From assembly GCA_963971535.1 (NCBI GenBank), contig OZ020589.1, forward strand, positions 57,252,342 to 57,316,341: a stretch of 64,000 bases of DNA. Reading direction: 5' to 3'. Position numbers and translations under genes: made by a program. Shown piece after piece: positions 11,732 to 22,614 of the stretch; the stretch's first letter is position 1, and every line of letters starts with the position of its first letter. The notes beneath the pieces were generated by a model. It worked only from the letters and a program-made list of their open reading frames with translations. It had not been told where the DNA came from and ran no database searches. Source of the DNA: Notolepis coatsorum. Taxonomy: Eukaryota; Chordata; Actinopteri; Aulopiformes; Paralepididae.

Positions 11732-12033
11732 GATTACACCAACACCATGGAACTAATGACCAATTTTACAACGTTCCCTGTCAGAATAGTCAGTAATTTT
11801 ATATAGTGCTAGCTAACGTTTCAACATACTTGTCTTGTTCCCCATCAGCACTGGCAAATGCACTATTACTAAACTAGTTACAGTAGGTTGCTAGCTACAT
11901 CTGCTTCCACGTCTTGTGTTGAATGTCAGACTGGGACTTGACATGACATTACCAACATCTTTGAATATTTATTTTTTTATTTTTTTATAGTTGACCAATG
12001 AGGTCAACAGGCTACTACCGGCAATCTATGTCT

Positions 12034-12099
<66 letters not shown>

Positions 12100-12650
12100 C
12101 AAGAATAAAACATAAAAAAATGTAATTACAAAAAAAATTATAATAATAATAATATTTTTTATCTTAGGGGGGCTAATATTACATTCAGCCCCCCTAAAAA
12201 GGGTATAGAACCGGCACTGGCTTGCACACAGATGGTTATTTTTGAAAAATTATTTTGTTTATGGAATTCATTCTTATATACGTATATAAAATTCATAAAA
12301 AAAAATCAGAGTTGATAACTTAACACTTTAGGGAGTACAATTAACACTCCCAAATAGTAAAAATGTAACTTGGAGCAGTGTTATTTATCTAATCCCCTTA
12401 GTGTTACTTTAACTCTGTTTGAGTTAAAGAAGGAACTGGCATAGTGTTAAATGTTTAACTATTTTACAAGTGTTAATTGGAGCTATAATAAACCCTGAAA
12501 AAGTGTTGAAATCAACTCTGGGAGTTAATTCAACACTGGTCTTTTTGCTGTGGGCCGGTCCTTCAATGTGTCCAATAGACTGCTGCAGTCATTCTAGTCT
12601 GTAGTGGCCAGCGTCCTCTTCTATGCTGGGGGCGCTACATCAACTCAAGG
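11732..12650. other. Repeat debris; AAT microsatellite and small-transposon ends
   Basis: This contains a pure AAT run at about 12035-12097. A probable hAT end lies on the minus strand at about 12170-12223 (CAGTGCCGGTTCTATACC), and a stretch of scattered AGTGTTAA-type motifs at 12305-12550 resembles a fish MITE. I found no second terminus for either, and no coding sequence. Confidence 0.5.
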
Positions 12651-12653
12651 GAC

Positions 12654-12790
12654 ACATGATGTAAACAAGACAAACGTCTTTCTCTGGTCTGCATCCCCTT
12701 AACAATTGTGTGTATTGAGCCGTACTGTATTGTACCCATTCTGCAATCTGTTAAATAAAGTATTCATTCATTCATTCATTCATTCATTCG
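12654..12790 (+). mobile_element. (CAAT)n-family retroelement 3' end, copy B, with CATT tail
   Basis: Shares the GATGTAAACAAGAC and CTGCATCCCCTTAACAATTG blocks with copy A in reverse orientation. The tail here is (ATTC)n rather than (CAAT)n. Confidence 0.7.
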
Positions 12791-12795
12791 TTCAA

Positions 12796-12960
12796 CAAAC
12801 TGAACAAGCTGAGCTCTGTGGTGGGAGTCGAGCTGGTCAGACTAGAGGTGATGACAGAGAGGGGGATGAGAAGGAAGCTGGCTGCTATCTGTGTTATCGA
12901 GACATGCACTTGACTATATGGTACCTACTGCATATCACTACACTATCCACTACACTATCC
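12796..12960 (+). pseudogene. LINE reverse transcriptase C-terminal fragment
   Basis: Translation gives residues resembling NKLNKLSSVVGVELVRLEV and MRRKLAAI, the region downstream of the RT thumb in CR1/L2-group LINEs. It is short and decays before the right inverted arm begins near 12989. Confidence 0.5.
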
Positions 12961-12988
12961 TGGAGAATCCCTCCCCCACCCCTTCTAC

Positions 12989-14041
12989 GAGGATAACCAG
13001 TGGGATAACATTGATGTGTGTGCAGTGAGTTTGGTGACACTACACTCTATAAGAGTGAAGATATTTAATGTTTTTTTCCAATAAAAAATCCCCAGAATTA
13101 TGAAAAAGCATTTTTTTCAAATCTAAGTGCTATAACCAATAGGATACCATTGATGATGTGTGCAGTGATTTTGGTGACACTATACACTGTATGATGTGAA
13201 GTTATTGAATCTTTTTGCAGTGCCTCTTTTCGGTGTTGCACTTTTTAGACGATCCCTGGCTGCGCACTTGCCTCGTCAAGGCCGACTGCACATATATTAA
13301 ATGTACAGCTCCGAGGCCGGCTCGCCTCGTTTAGGTGAAAGTAAGGTTGTAGCTCATTGTCTACCTTACTACGATAGCAAAGAGGTGTCCTTTGTGTTTT
13401 AAAAACATTTTGCTTAAGAATTATTGACGCGGAAATTCGAATCTGTGAATATCTTTCTAACTTTACCTAAGTCTCCCGATTCCGATACAATAAAGCGAGT
13501 CTTCATCACAAATCATATTCTCAAAATAATCTGATCGGCAGATATTATTGCTGGCTGACCTATTTCGGTCTGCGAGCCGCCTATTGCCGACCACTGCACT
13601 GAACTAGGATATCTGTATAACGTGCGTTTAGACAACACTGCTTGGGACAGACCACACAGGCTATTTCCATATTATTAGGCTATTACTTCACATAAAATAT
13701 CATGTCTAAATGAAATGCACAAAACAAAAAATGTATGTATCATAACGTTACCCTGGTAATAGGTATAGATCTGTATGCATGTATTTATGTATTTATTCAT
13801 AACGTTATACATATTCGTTAATGTTAGATCGTGCATGGCTTTTACATTGAAAAATGTACTTGTCACGTGGTTCCGTTATCCATTCTTCACATCAAAAACG
13901 AAAAACGAACTATCAAAACGTACACGGCCCATTATTGACTATTTTCTTTCATTTGATTCTGATACCAAAATACGAAAAACAGGTCCGTATTCCGTTTTTT
14001 CGATTTTGGTTTCAAACGGAAATAGGAAACACCTCGTATTT

Positions 14042-14078
<37 letters not shown>

Positions 14079-14110
14079 GAAAAACGAACTATCAAAACGT
14101 ACACGGACCT
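12989..14110 (-). repeat. Right inverted arm
   Basis: Reverse complement of 5381-7472 without the 967-bp hAT element. It contains a long T-run near 14047-14074 that differs in length from the left arm. It preserves the empty hAT target site. Confidence 0.85.
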
Positions 14111-14403
14111 ATCTAGAGTCCAAATCCGATCCTAGCCAATCAGATTCGAGCTGACTGCCACACCCTAAAAGTTTAAAACGGAGCTGTGAGAAGAATCCTG
14201 AGTGTGGCCTCCCCTCTGCACAACCCCCCTCTGCACTCTGAACATTGTATTAAACCGTGACTGCTCCCACGGGCCGAATATTGCCCCGATCCTCGCCAGA
14301 TTAAATCCACGGGTACCTCTCGGCGTGCCGAAGCTTTTCCTAAATCACTTCCATCATCGAAAACGAGGGGAAATGTCGGCTCGCGACCCTGAAAATGTCG
14401 TGT

Positions 14404-14861
14404 GATTTTAAAAACGCTGTATTAAGTGAGCCTATTATGGGATCCACGCGAGCTTTCTATCGTGGAAACATCTGGGCGTCCCGCAACTTTTACTCATTCA
14501 CATGTAGCCCCGAAAATGCTTAGAAAAGGAAAACCGAAAGCATGGAATAAACTCGCCGAAACAGAAAAGTGTCCCACGGGCGCGCCGTGATTCCGATCCG
14601 CGTGAAAATATTCACGGCCATAGAGGAGACCGTGGGACACCTTTTTGCAACCGAATATGTGTCTCGAATTTGCTCCCACGCGGCGCGCAAAATCGTGCAA
14701 GGAAAGATCGGACCAAAAATGAACCAATGCTCCAGCAGTATTAATGACCCTGATGTAAACAAGACAAACGTCTTTCTCTGGTCTGCATCCCCTTATACAA
14801 TTGTGTGTATTGAGCCGTACTGTATTGTACCCATTCTGCAATCTGTTAAATAAATAAAAAG
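14404..14861 (+). mobile_element. (CAAT)n-family retroelement 3' end, copy C, long form
   Basis: The 3' part (from about 14745) matches the other family members and ends in TAAATAAA. The upstream part (14405-14540) matches the reverse complement of 46250-46390, including GGGATCCACGCGAGCTTTCT, so this copy retains more of the 5' side. The two copies then diverge. No coding sequence is apparent. The flank 14111-14403 is unassigned. Confidence 0.6.
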
Positions 14862-15239
14862 AAAGTTTGACTGGCCGCCGAGCCATACTGTAGTGTACAT
14901 GGTGACTGCTTGACTTAAAAAAAAAATATAAAAAAAAAATATTAATACAAATATTGAATAATTTTTTTTTTTATAATATTTTTTTGGCTTCCCCTGTTAT
15001 TTTACCCACGCGACGCCACTGTCTGGAGGCAGTGTTTTGTATGCAAATGACCTGAACGGGAACGCGCTTTCGAGTTTAAGACAGAATGCCATTCTCCAAG
15101 CAGATATCAGATCATATAATTTGTGCGACCTTTTCAGCCACTTAAGACATATTACCAGCACGTTCAGGACTCAGAGTGAACTTGTCATTGATTATGTCTC
15201 AGTGGTTCCAAGATAAGTTCCAGAATATATCTTTGAATG
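14862..15239. other. No feature recognised
   Basis: AT-rich filler followed by unassigned sequence. I see no coding signal, hairpin or repeat copy here. Confidence 0.5.
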
Positions 15240-15360
15240 AGGAATGAGACCCAATGTTCTTACCATCTATGCTCGTGCATGATTGAAGCATTTGCATACT
15301 GAACCGCCCATAATTAACGAAACAACCCCCATGGAATGTAGAATAATGGACTAAGCGGAC

Positions 15361-15419
15361 TTGAAACTTCACTGAGAGTTAGTGCTCCGTGATCAATCTC
15401 GCTCTCAGTGAAGTTTCAA
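15361..15419. repeat. Perfect 18-bp inverted repeat inside the Harbinger element
   Basis: TTGAAACTTCACTGAGAG at 15361-15378 pairs exactly with 15402-15419, with a 23-base loop. The relative at 48.7 kb has only a weak equivalent, so this hairpin may be specific to this copy. Confidence 0.75.
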
Positions 15420-15822
15420 CAGAGGTCATCTATTCTAAACCAACAAATTGAAGCAGCATTTCATTGTGACCAATCTTATTTGGAAACATGACACACAAAA
15501 TAATAGTATTTCGCTTTTTATTTTAAACAATATTTAATCGTGTTTGGAGGTGGGTGTTCTGCATCTGCGTCTGCCCCCCCGTGCCAAACAAGCAGGCCAA
15601 CTGCGCTCTAAATGGCTCTTGTTCATGCGTGAGCCCGTTATAATTGCACTCCTGTTGGGTTGTGGCTTCAGTGGATAACCCTGATCACCTGCATTTAAGC
15701 AATATTTTTATTACAGATAACCCAGTAATAACATTACAATTTAATTCAATACAATGCGTGCCTTCCTCCCGGTCACCAGCAAGCAACGACATGTATCAGT
15801 CAAATGTGGAATCCCTTTCTAT

Positions 15823-16191
15823 TCACATAACTGAATTTGTGATAGAGCTTTGACAGCTACATGGGTGGTAGGTACAGTAACAGTCTATTGCTCGATCCAT
15901 CTCCAATATATCACGATGGGCCGTGCCGGTGGCCAAAGACCCGAGGGTGGAGAGGACTTGAATGTGCATGGGGATGGCATTTGTGCGTTTTGTTCCACGC
16001 TCCAATTTGGGTCCCAAATTGCGGTACAAATCAAGGAGAATGTGTCTCGGGTAGCGGACTCTAGTTAATAGTATGTTCTCTCGGAAAATGTACTGTCCTC
16101 CTATCTCTGAAAACAGCTCCCTGTGGAGCGCAGTCAGCGCACCCTGGAGTAGTATTCCGATAACGCTATAGATAAACCATGCTGCATTCAT
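15823..16191 (-). pseudogene. PIF/Harbinger (HARBI1-like) transposase N-terminal fragment
   Basis: The 122-residue minus-strand ORF contains the blocks YPRHILLDLYRNLGPKLER and AIPMHIQVLSTLGSLATGT, characteristic of the N-terminal region of HARBI1-like nucleases, which cut and paste Harbinger elements. The catalytic DDE triad lies further downstream in the family and is absent here. Residues after about 95 no longer fit the family, so the fragment is interrupted. It fits the Harbinger termini around it. It is not functional. Confidence 0.75.
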
Positions 16192-16518
16192 TCGGAAAGA
16201 AAGACCTATTCCAAATGCTATTTATAGGGTTTGACAATAATTTTACTACTGTCGCTATTTTACAATGAACTATAATGAATTACGGGTCATACAGAACACG
16301 TCAGTGTTGAAACTATAATGCATGAAAGTCTGTCTCATGTTGTAGTCTTCATATTCTACCACTTGGTGACATGTACGCACGGTCTGAGCTGTGCGTAGAT
16401 ATACGCACAATCTCAAGCACACGTTCATTTTGATAAATCCCACACTTTGCTTAGAAATGATCGTACACACGGTTTACGCACATATCTGTGCATACGCACT
16501 ATTGATAAATGAGGGCCC

Positions 16519-16705
16519 AGGTCTTTAACTAATTTTCTCCCTTGATATGCTCTGTTTCCCTAGGTCTTTCTTTCATTTTCTCCCTTGATATGCTCTATTT
16601 CTCCAGGTCTTTCTCACATTTTCTCCCTTGATATGCTCTATTTCTCCAGGTATTTCTCTCATTTTCTCCCTTGACATGCTCTGTTTCTTCAGGTCTCTCT
16701 CATGT
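16519..16705. repeat. 43-bp tandem repeat, about four copies
   Basis: Units of the form AGGTCTTTCTTTCATTTTCT plus CCCTTGATATGCTCTATTTCTCC. The first unit starts at the Harbinger terminus, suggesting the transposon inserted into, or seeded, the array. Confidence 0.85.
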
Positions 16706-16989
16706 TTATCATCAAACGGTCTGTTCCTCACAGCCTTTTCTACAGTTTTTGGGGATGTTCTCAGTCTATTTTGTTTGTATTTTCTTTATTATTTATTTGA
16801 TCTTAGCCTTAAAATCCCATCCTCTCTCTTCTCTGTGTCTATCTCTTCACTTCACTTCACCCTTCCGTCCCTCCCTGTAGGCCTGCTCCCTCATCTCATT
16901 GACCCACACCTCCATCTTGTTCTCTCTCCACCCTTCCCTCCCCTAGCTTTATCCATCCATTTCTTCCCTCTCTATATCCCTCTAACCCC

Positions 16990-17165
16990 TCCAGCATTAA
17001 AAGGGCTGGCCACGGTGGACAGGCCTCGTCTGAAGATTGCTATGGCGTAAATTATGGGGAATGGACCTTTAGTGCAGCTTCTTTATTGAGTGGTCGTGAC
17101 ATCATTAGATCAGGCCAGTAAAAGCAACGCTGTGCTATTTAATTACCTTTCATGATGCCATAAAT
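16990..17165. other. Possible conserved noncoding block
   Basis: The segment between pyrimidine-rich filler and the CT microsatellite is compositionally balanced, non-repetitive and contains homeodomain-like motifs such as TTTAATTACC and CATAAATATC. This is only a visual impression; no alignment was possible. Confidence 0.25.
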
Positions 17166-17194
17166 ATCCCTTCACCCCTCTATCACTCTGTCCA

Positions 17195-17196
<2 letters not shown>

Positions 17197-17253
<57 letters not shown>
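17197..17253. repeat. CT microsatellite
   Basis: An uninterrupted CT run of about 57 bases. Confidence 0.95.
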
Positions 17254-17254
<1 letters not shown>

Positions 17255-18901
17255 GTATAGGGAGAAGGCTCAAGGGCATCTCAACTTGTCTTTCTCTAAT
17301 AGGGAAGGTCACCGAAAGTTTTCTCAGGTTTAGCCGTGGCTGATAAGGGAGATTTACAGACAGTAAACTGTTCTCTGTGATATAATAGCCTATATTCTCT
17401 TGACATTTGGTTACTTCGCAGCACAATGAGTAATCTTCCCAGGATTGGAGACAGTGAGAAAGGCAAGATTTTATGAAGAAGATGAGAAGCCGAAGGCAAT
17501 TCAACTCTGAAAGTAGATGTTTGCTCAGATATTTCAAACAGCTTATGGTATTTTCATCATATAGTATGGGTGGTAATAACTATATTATTTTTCATCTGTA
17601 AAATAGACAGCATATAATTTTGTAAAGGCCTGAAAAGTACAAAATCATAGAGTTTATCTACATCTGTCTTTCAATTACCTTCACCTGCATGGCTGTTCAC
17701 CTCTGCATAATCTTTTTCATTTGGTCTGATTTCATTTTCAGGATTAATGTGCAGCAATAGCCTAACAGCCAAGGTCTATCCCTGGGCATAACTGGTGATA
17801 AACCTATCACCCTTGACATTTGAGCACATTTATATAGCTCAATGACGCTATCATGGTTTTGAAATATAGCCCTAATGCTTATCTCTTCTCATCAGTGTTG
17901 AAAAGCCCCTGCAGTTTAACATGACACATAATGTGCAGGTACTTTAATAAAAACCACATGGTTGTAGTAAAGGCTAACCTTTTAAGCCCTAAGTCATCAG
18001 AAGGACACTAATGGTATGTTGAAATACAATGCAAAAGGAAGTTTAGAGGTGGCCTGGAAGCACACAGACGTCAGGTGAAAGACGTGAATAGACGCAGCTA
18101 TTTAAATATTTTAAATATTTCAACTTGAGCAAGAAATTTGCCAGGCAGGATGGAGCAAATATAGGTATATTTTAACAAAGGATATGAAGTAGAATGTTAT
18201 GGATTTAGAAATGGTCTTGGTTTCGTAAACACACTACATGTCTCCACGCCAGTTTTGCTAGTTATCAACTGTCACAGTGACATGAGTAAAGCCCGATCTA
18301 CACGGTGTCGTTGGTCCAATATGCCCGCAAAAGCAACCGTTGTGGTGCATTCAGTGTGAAAAAAATCTCAGTGTAGAAAAAGTGACATTCTCCATCAATT
18401 CTGTCCCTGTCTGGCCGGTTCCGTTGGGTCAAACACCTAATGGAGAGGAAACTTCTATCAGTGGCTTGCTGTTTCAAGTGTAACCTCCTACTGTACCACA
18501 CACAGCGAGTTAACAAAAGGCACTTCACTGGGGGGAGATGGTACGTTAAGGAGCCCCTAGGTGAGTAGACCTCTGCACCCACAGTGGAGGAGAAGATGGA
18601 TAGATAGAGGATGAAGTTGTAGGATGCAGCTGAAGCCAACGTCACAGAAAGGAGTATACGCACACACACCAGGGAAGGTCTGCCATCTTGACTGCGGACT
18701 CCCATTATAAAGCCCAGGCGTGTCTCCATGACCTCATCACCTACCTATTGGACACTAGCAGAGAGCTGGGGGAGGCACCTGGGGGTTGGTTAGCCAATCC
18801 CCAGGTCATCTCCCGACACAATTGTTTGTCCACACCCATCATGTATCAATTAGTCAATAATGTTCAAATCTCACACAGTTCAAGTGGTTCATAGTTGCTC
18901 T

Positions 18902-19000
18902 ATGATGCTGGGCATGCGCACCAGCTCTAGTCTTCCTGAAGTCTACAATGACCTCCTTGGTTTTCTTGATGTTGAGGGCCAGGTTGTTGTTGGTGTACAG
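18902..19000 (-). pseudogene. LINE reverse transcriptase fragment
   Basis: On the minus strand this reads NNNLALNIKKTKEVIVDF followed by RKTR, the conserved block after the catalytic FADD motif in CR1/L2-group LINEs. The large LTR retrotransposon begins 10 bp further on, after a CACTG direct repeat. Confidence 0.75.
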
Positions 19001-19010
19001 GCCCGCACTG

Positions 19011-20636
19011 TGTGAGGGTTTCGGTCAGGGATATGAGAGGAGACCCCACATGCAGGAAACACGAGCAGAGAGAGAAGAGGCTGAGGCGACGGCATGAAGT
19101 GAACAGGCTTTTACTGAGCAGTTGCAAACAAGAATACAAGTTGAAACTGTTACAAACAAAAGCGAACTGCAAAACCCGAAAACAAACAATACTTCAGCAG
19201 AGCTGAAAATAATGTGGACTAAGTAGGAACGGACTCACGGGGAATAATGGTGACAAAGGTGAGTACGTGACCGAACACAACTGTGATAACAATGAGACAA
19301 TACAATGGTGCGACAATGAATGTGAGGAACGGGCAGCTCTATATACTGCCCGTGATTACTAACAAGTGCCAGCTGGTATAAGGCCAGGCATGGCCTAGGC
19401 TGAGGAACACAGGATAGTAAAACAAACTCACATCATTGATAAAAGCATGTGTAAAGGGAATATCTTTAAAGGAACACATATATAAAAAGAAAGATGTTTA
19501 ACACTAAAATAGATGTGAAAAGGGGTGAACCTTAACACTTTGGATGCCCAACCCGAGTTTTCTCGGGTTTACCCCCCGCGGGTTGAATGCCCATAACGAG
19601 AATATTCGTTTTTTCCTGTTTTTATTTTTTATTAGCGATCTGAATTCATATTTCATCAACCGAGTCTACCGTTGGTAAATCAGCCACTCCAGGCGCTCAG
19701 ATGTGAAAAAAGCGCCCCCTATCGTCTCCCAGATGGTAATTCACCCTTTTGGATTGGACTCAATGAAAAGGAATGAAAAAAAAGACCCGGACTCCACATT
19801 TTACTTCTCACGCATGTGACCGGAGTCGATCAGCTTCATTCTGGACCCTCAGAGCAGCGGGGATTATGTGTTGTACAGTATACGCGGTGGATCAATAAAA
19901 GGACCGATTTTTGGAATGGCGATCAGGAATTGGAATAATCCATTTGGATACCATCTGATCTCAGGTAAGGAATCTATTTGACCAGTATTTGGATAATCAG
20001 ACCCGTTTTCACGGATATATAAGCTTTTTCTTTTTTTTGTGATATGGCTGTTTGACTCTAAGAGCGATCAGGAACTGAGAGAATCGATTTTCAGCGCGCA
20101 GCACTACTGTGCACACGTACACATATACTATCGATAATCTAACGTTTATTTGAAAGCGATTAATAAATAGGCCGACAAATGACAACGTTCTAGAATATTA
20201 CAGTACGGGGCGATTATCATGGAATCCTCTTTTTTTTCGTGAAAACTAGGGGTTTTCTAAATGCTATGAAACGGAAATGAACCGATAAAAAAACAATCTG
20301 CTTAGACAATGTTGACTGGAAATAGGTCATTGATAATGCAACGGACAGATTAGACACATAGCCATAGCCATAATTTAAAACATAGATTAGGCGATATTAA
20401 TGCTAACATTGAAGTGGATGTGGGCATTCAAGCACTAAATGTGCGCCCCCTGCTGGGCATTCAAAGTGTTAAAGGAACACATGTAAAGTTAAACACTTAC
20501 AAAAAACATATGTAAAGGGAATGAACCTTTTAAAGGAACACATATATATCTGGAGCTGCTGCATTTGGCCACCAGAGGGCGGCAGAAAAGCACTGTTCAC
20601 ATTGTTCGGGCATGATCCCTGGCCGGAACCATGACA
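19011..20636 (-). repeat. 3' LTR (complete copy) containing a piggyBac-like insertion
   Basis: Minus strand: TGTCATGGTTCC at 20636 to CCCTCACA at 19011. Removing the TTAA insertion at 19536-20468 leaves an LTR of about 690 bp. The matching region of the 5' LTR (39476-40190 plus 37757-37982) lacks this insertion, giving an independent empty site. Confidence 0.85.
19536..20468. mobile_element. piggyBac-like TTAA element (933 bp), copy 1
   Basis: Flanked by TTAA (19532-19535 and 20469-20472), with inverted ends CACTTTGGATGCCC and GGGCATTCAAAGTG. The 5' LTR of the same retrotransposon has the empty site (GAACCTTAAAGGAAC near 39778). A subterminal palindrome CCCGAGTTTTCTCGGG sits about 17 bp from the left end. 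A splice-donor-like CAGGTAAGGAAT occurs at about 19964, as if this were a deletion derivative keeping the 5' untranslated exon of an autonomous element. No transposase is present. Confidence 0.85.
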
Positions 20637-20873
20637 GTACCCCCCCCAAAGGGTCGGCTCCCAGACGACCGGTAAGACCGTCCGGGAACGGGCGAGGCGG
20701 GGGGCCGAGCCCCCGGAAAAAACGGGGGGCGAGGACCCGGAGAGCCGGGACCGGGGGGCCGCGAAAAGAACCCAGGAGGGGCAAAGCACCCGGGGAAGGG
20801 CGGGCGGGGCACAGGGTCAGGGCGGCCGGAGACGGGAACAAAGGCCCGACGACGGGAGCCGGAAACGTGGACA

Positions 20874-22010
20874 GATGTTTAACACTAAAATAGATGTGAA
20901 AAGGGGTGAACCTTAACACTTTGGATGCCCAACCCGAGTTTTCTCGGGTTTACCCTTCGCGGGTTGAATGCCCATAACGAGAATATTCGTTTTTTCCTGT
21001 TTTTATTTTTTATTAGCGATCTGAATTCATATTTCATCAACCGAGTCTACCGTTGGTAAATCAGCCACTCCAGGCGCTCAGATGTGAAAAAAGCGCCCCC
21101 TATCGTCTCCCAGATGGTAATTCACCCTTTTGGATTGGACTCAATGAAAAGGCATGAAAAAAAAAGACCCGGACTCCACATTTTACTTCTCACGCATGTG
21201 ACCGGAGTCGATCAGCTTCATTCTGGACCCTCAGAGCAGCGGGGATTATGTGTTGTACAGTATACGCGGTGGATCAATAAAAGGACCGATTTTCGGAATG
21301 GCGATCAGGAATTGGAATAATCCATTTGGATACCATCTGATCTCAGGTAAGGAATCTATTTGACCAGTATTTGGATAATCAGACCGTTTTCACGGAGATA
21401 TAAGCTTTTTCTTTTTTTTGTGATATGGCTGTTTGACTCTAAGAGCGATCAGGAACTGAGAGAATCGATTTTCAGCGCGCAGCACTACCGTGCACACGTA
21501 CACATATACTATCGATAATCTAACGTTTATTTGAAAACGATTAATGAATAGGCAGACAAATGACAACGTTCTAGAATATTACAGTACGGGGCGATTATCA
21601 TGGAATCCTCTTTTTTTTCGTGAAAACTAGGGGTTTTCTAAATGCTATGAAACGGAAATGAACCGATAAAAAAACAATCTGCTTAGACAATGTTGACTGG
21701 AAATAGGTCATTGATAATGCAACGGACAGATTAGACACATAGCCATAATTTAAAACATAGATTAGGCGATATTAATGCTAACATTGAAGTGGATGTGGGC
21801 ATTCAAGCACTAAATGTGCGCCCCCTGCTGGGCATTCAAAGTGTTAAAGGAACACATGTAAAGTTAAACACTTACAAAAACATATGTAAAGGGAATGAAC
21901 CTTTTAAAGGAACACATATATATCTGGAGCTGCTGCATTTGACCACCAGAGGGCGGCAGAAAAGCACTGTTCACATTGTTCGGGCATGATCCCTGGCCGG
22001 AACCATGACA
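20874..22010 (-). repeat. Partial second copy of the 3' LTR
   Basis: Starts TGTCATGGTTCC at 22010 on the minus strand and is cut at 20874 by the tandem-duplication junction. It contains the second copy of the TTAA element. Confidence 0.85.
20917..21843. mobile_element. piggyBac-like TTAA element, duplicated copy 2
   Basis: Same ends and same insertion position as copy 1 (TTAA at 20913-20916 and 21844-21847). It arose by the tandem duplication, not by a second insertion. Confidence 0.85.
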
Positions 22011-22026
22011 GTACCCCCCCCAAAGG
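22011..22026 (-). promoter_or_regulatory. Polypurine tract of the LTR retrotransposon
   Basis: On the minus strand CCCTTTGGGGGGGGTAC lies immediately before the LTR start at 22010, the expected plus-strand primer position. A duplicate occurs at 20637-20655. Between it and the ORF stop (22027-22614) is GC-rich sequence with a 12-bp GAAGACCACGGC-type repeat at about 22533-22580. Confidence 0.7.
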
Positions 22027-22614
22027 GTCGGCTCCCAGACGACCGGTAAGACCGTCCGGGAACGGGCGAGGCGGGGGGCCGAGACCCCGGAAAAAACGGG
22101 GGGCGAGGACCCGGAGAGCCGGGACCGGGGGGCCGCGAAAAGAACCCAGGAAGGGCAAAGCACCCGGGGAAGGGCGGGCGGGGCACAGGGTCAGGGCGGC
22201 CGGAGACGGGAACAAAGGCCCGACGACGGGAGCCGGAAACGTGGACAGAGGCCCGGTGAGGGGGACTGGACACGGGGATGAAGGGCCGGTGACGGGGACT
22301 GGATACGGGGACGGTGGACCGGTCAGGGGGCCTGGAGCAAAGGGGCGTGGGCGACAGACCCGGAGCAGGACCCTGGACGAAGGATCCTCCAGGCGCAGGA
22401 CTCGGGCCGGACCAGAAGGGCCGGAGCGGAGGCGCGCAGACGACAACCCCGGAGCAGGACCCCGGACGGGGACCACTCCACGTGCAGACCTCGGGACCAG
22501 GTGCAGAACCCCGGACGGGGGTCTCTGCGGATGAAGACCACGGCGAAGACTACGGCGAAGACCACGGCGAACACCACGGTGTAGGGCTGGACCAGACGAA
22601 GAGCCGGGACCAGA

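Larger units (their letters stand above)
5381..14110. mobile_element. 8.7-kb element with 1.1-kb inverted arms
   Basis: The sequence from 5381 inward (AGGTCCGTGTACG...) reappears as its reverse complement ending at 14110 (...CGTACACGGACCT). After removing one hAT insertion from the left arm, the two arms match over about 1.1 kb each. ATCT occurs directly outside both ends (5377-5380 and 14111-14114), a possible 4-bp target duplication. The interior (7473-12988) holds LINE fragments, two hAT-type insertions and minisatellites, and no transposase that clearly belongs to the outer element. It could be a foldback-type DNA transposon or an inverted duplication; the neat ends and possible TSD favour a transposon. 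Confidence 0.6.
15240..16520 (-). mobile_element. Harbinger-type transposon, left end lost
   Basis: The right terminus ends ATGAGGGCCCAG, matching the end of a complete relative at 48489-50311. Homology to that copy runs through 15260-15380 and 16130-16520, while the middle here carries a transposase fragment that the other copy lacks. The left terminal about 150 bp is missing. Confidence 0.7.
16706..18901. other. Longest apparently unique stretch; no gene recognised
   Basis: Apart from a CT run at 17197-17253, this region shows no repeat copies found elsewhere in the window. A 143-codon minus-strand ORF (18298-18729) and a 140-codon plus-strand ORF (16628-17050, pyrimidine-rich) exist, but I recognise no domain in either. 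I treat both as chance ORFs. This is the best candidate for ancestral host intergenic or intronic DNA. Confidence 0.5.
19493..22247. repeat. 1.38-kb tandem duplication spanning the LTR/internal junction
   Basis: 19493-20873 and 20874-22247 are near-identical head-to-tail copies. The junction reads GTGGACAG followed by ATGTTTAAC, while the true continuation at 22248 is AGGCCCGG. Each unit holds part of the LTR with its TTAA insertion, the polypurine tract and about 230 bp of GC-rich internal sequence. A few substitutions and short indels (for example a duplicated AGCCAT at about 20360) separate the copies. The GC-rich ORFs on both strands here are shadows. Confidence 0.9.

Noticed and set aside
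18298..18729. A 143-codon minus-strand ORF in unique sequence.
   Set aside because: No recognisable domain, and no splice or start context beyond the ATG; likely chance.
20469..22534. Several Pro/Arg-rich ORFs on both strands in the GC-rich block.
   Set aside because: They fall in the duplicated noncoding end of the LTR element and reflect GC-rich composition. None has a recognisable domain.
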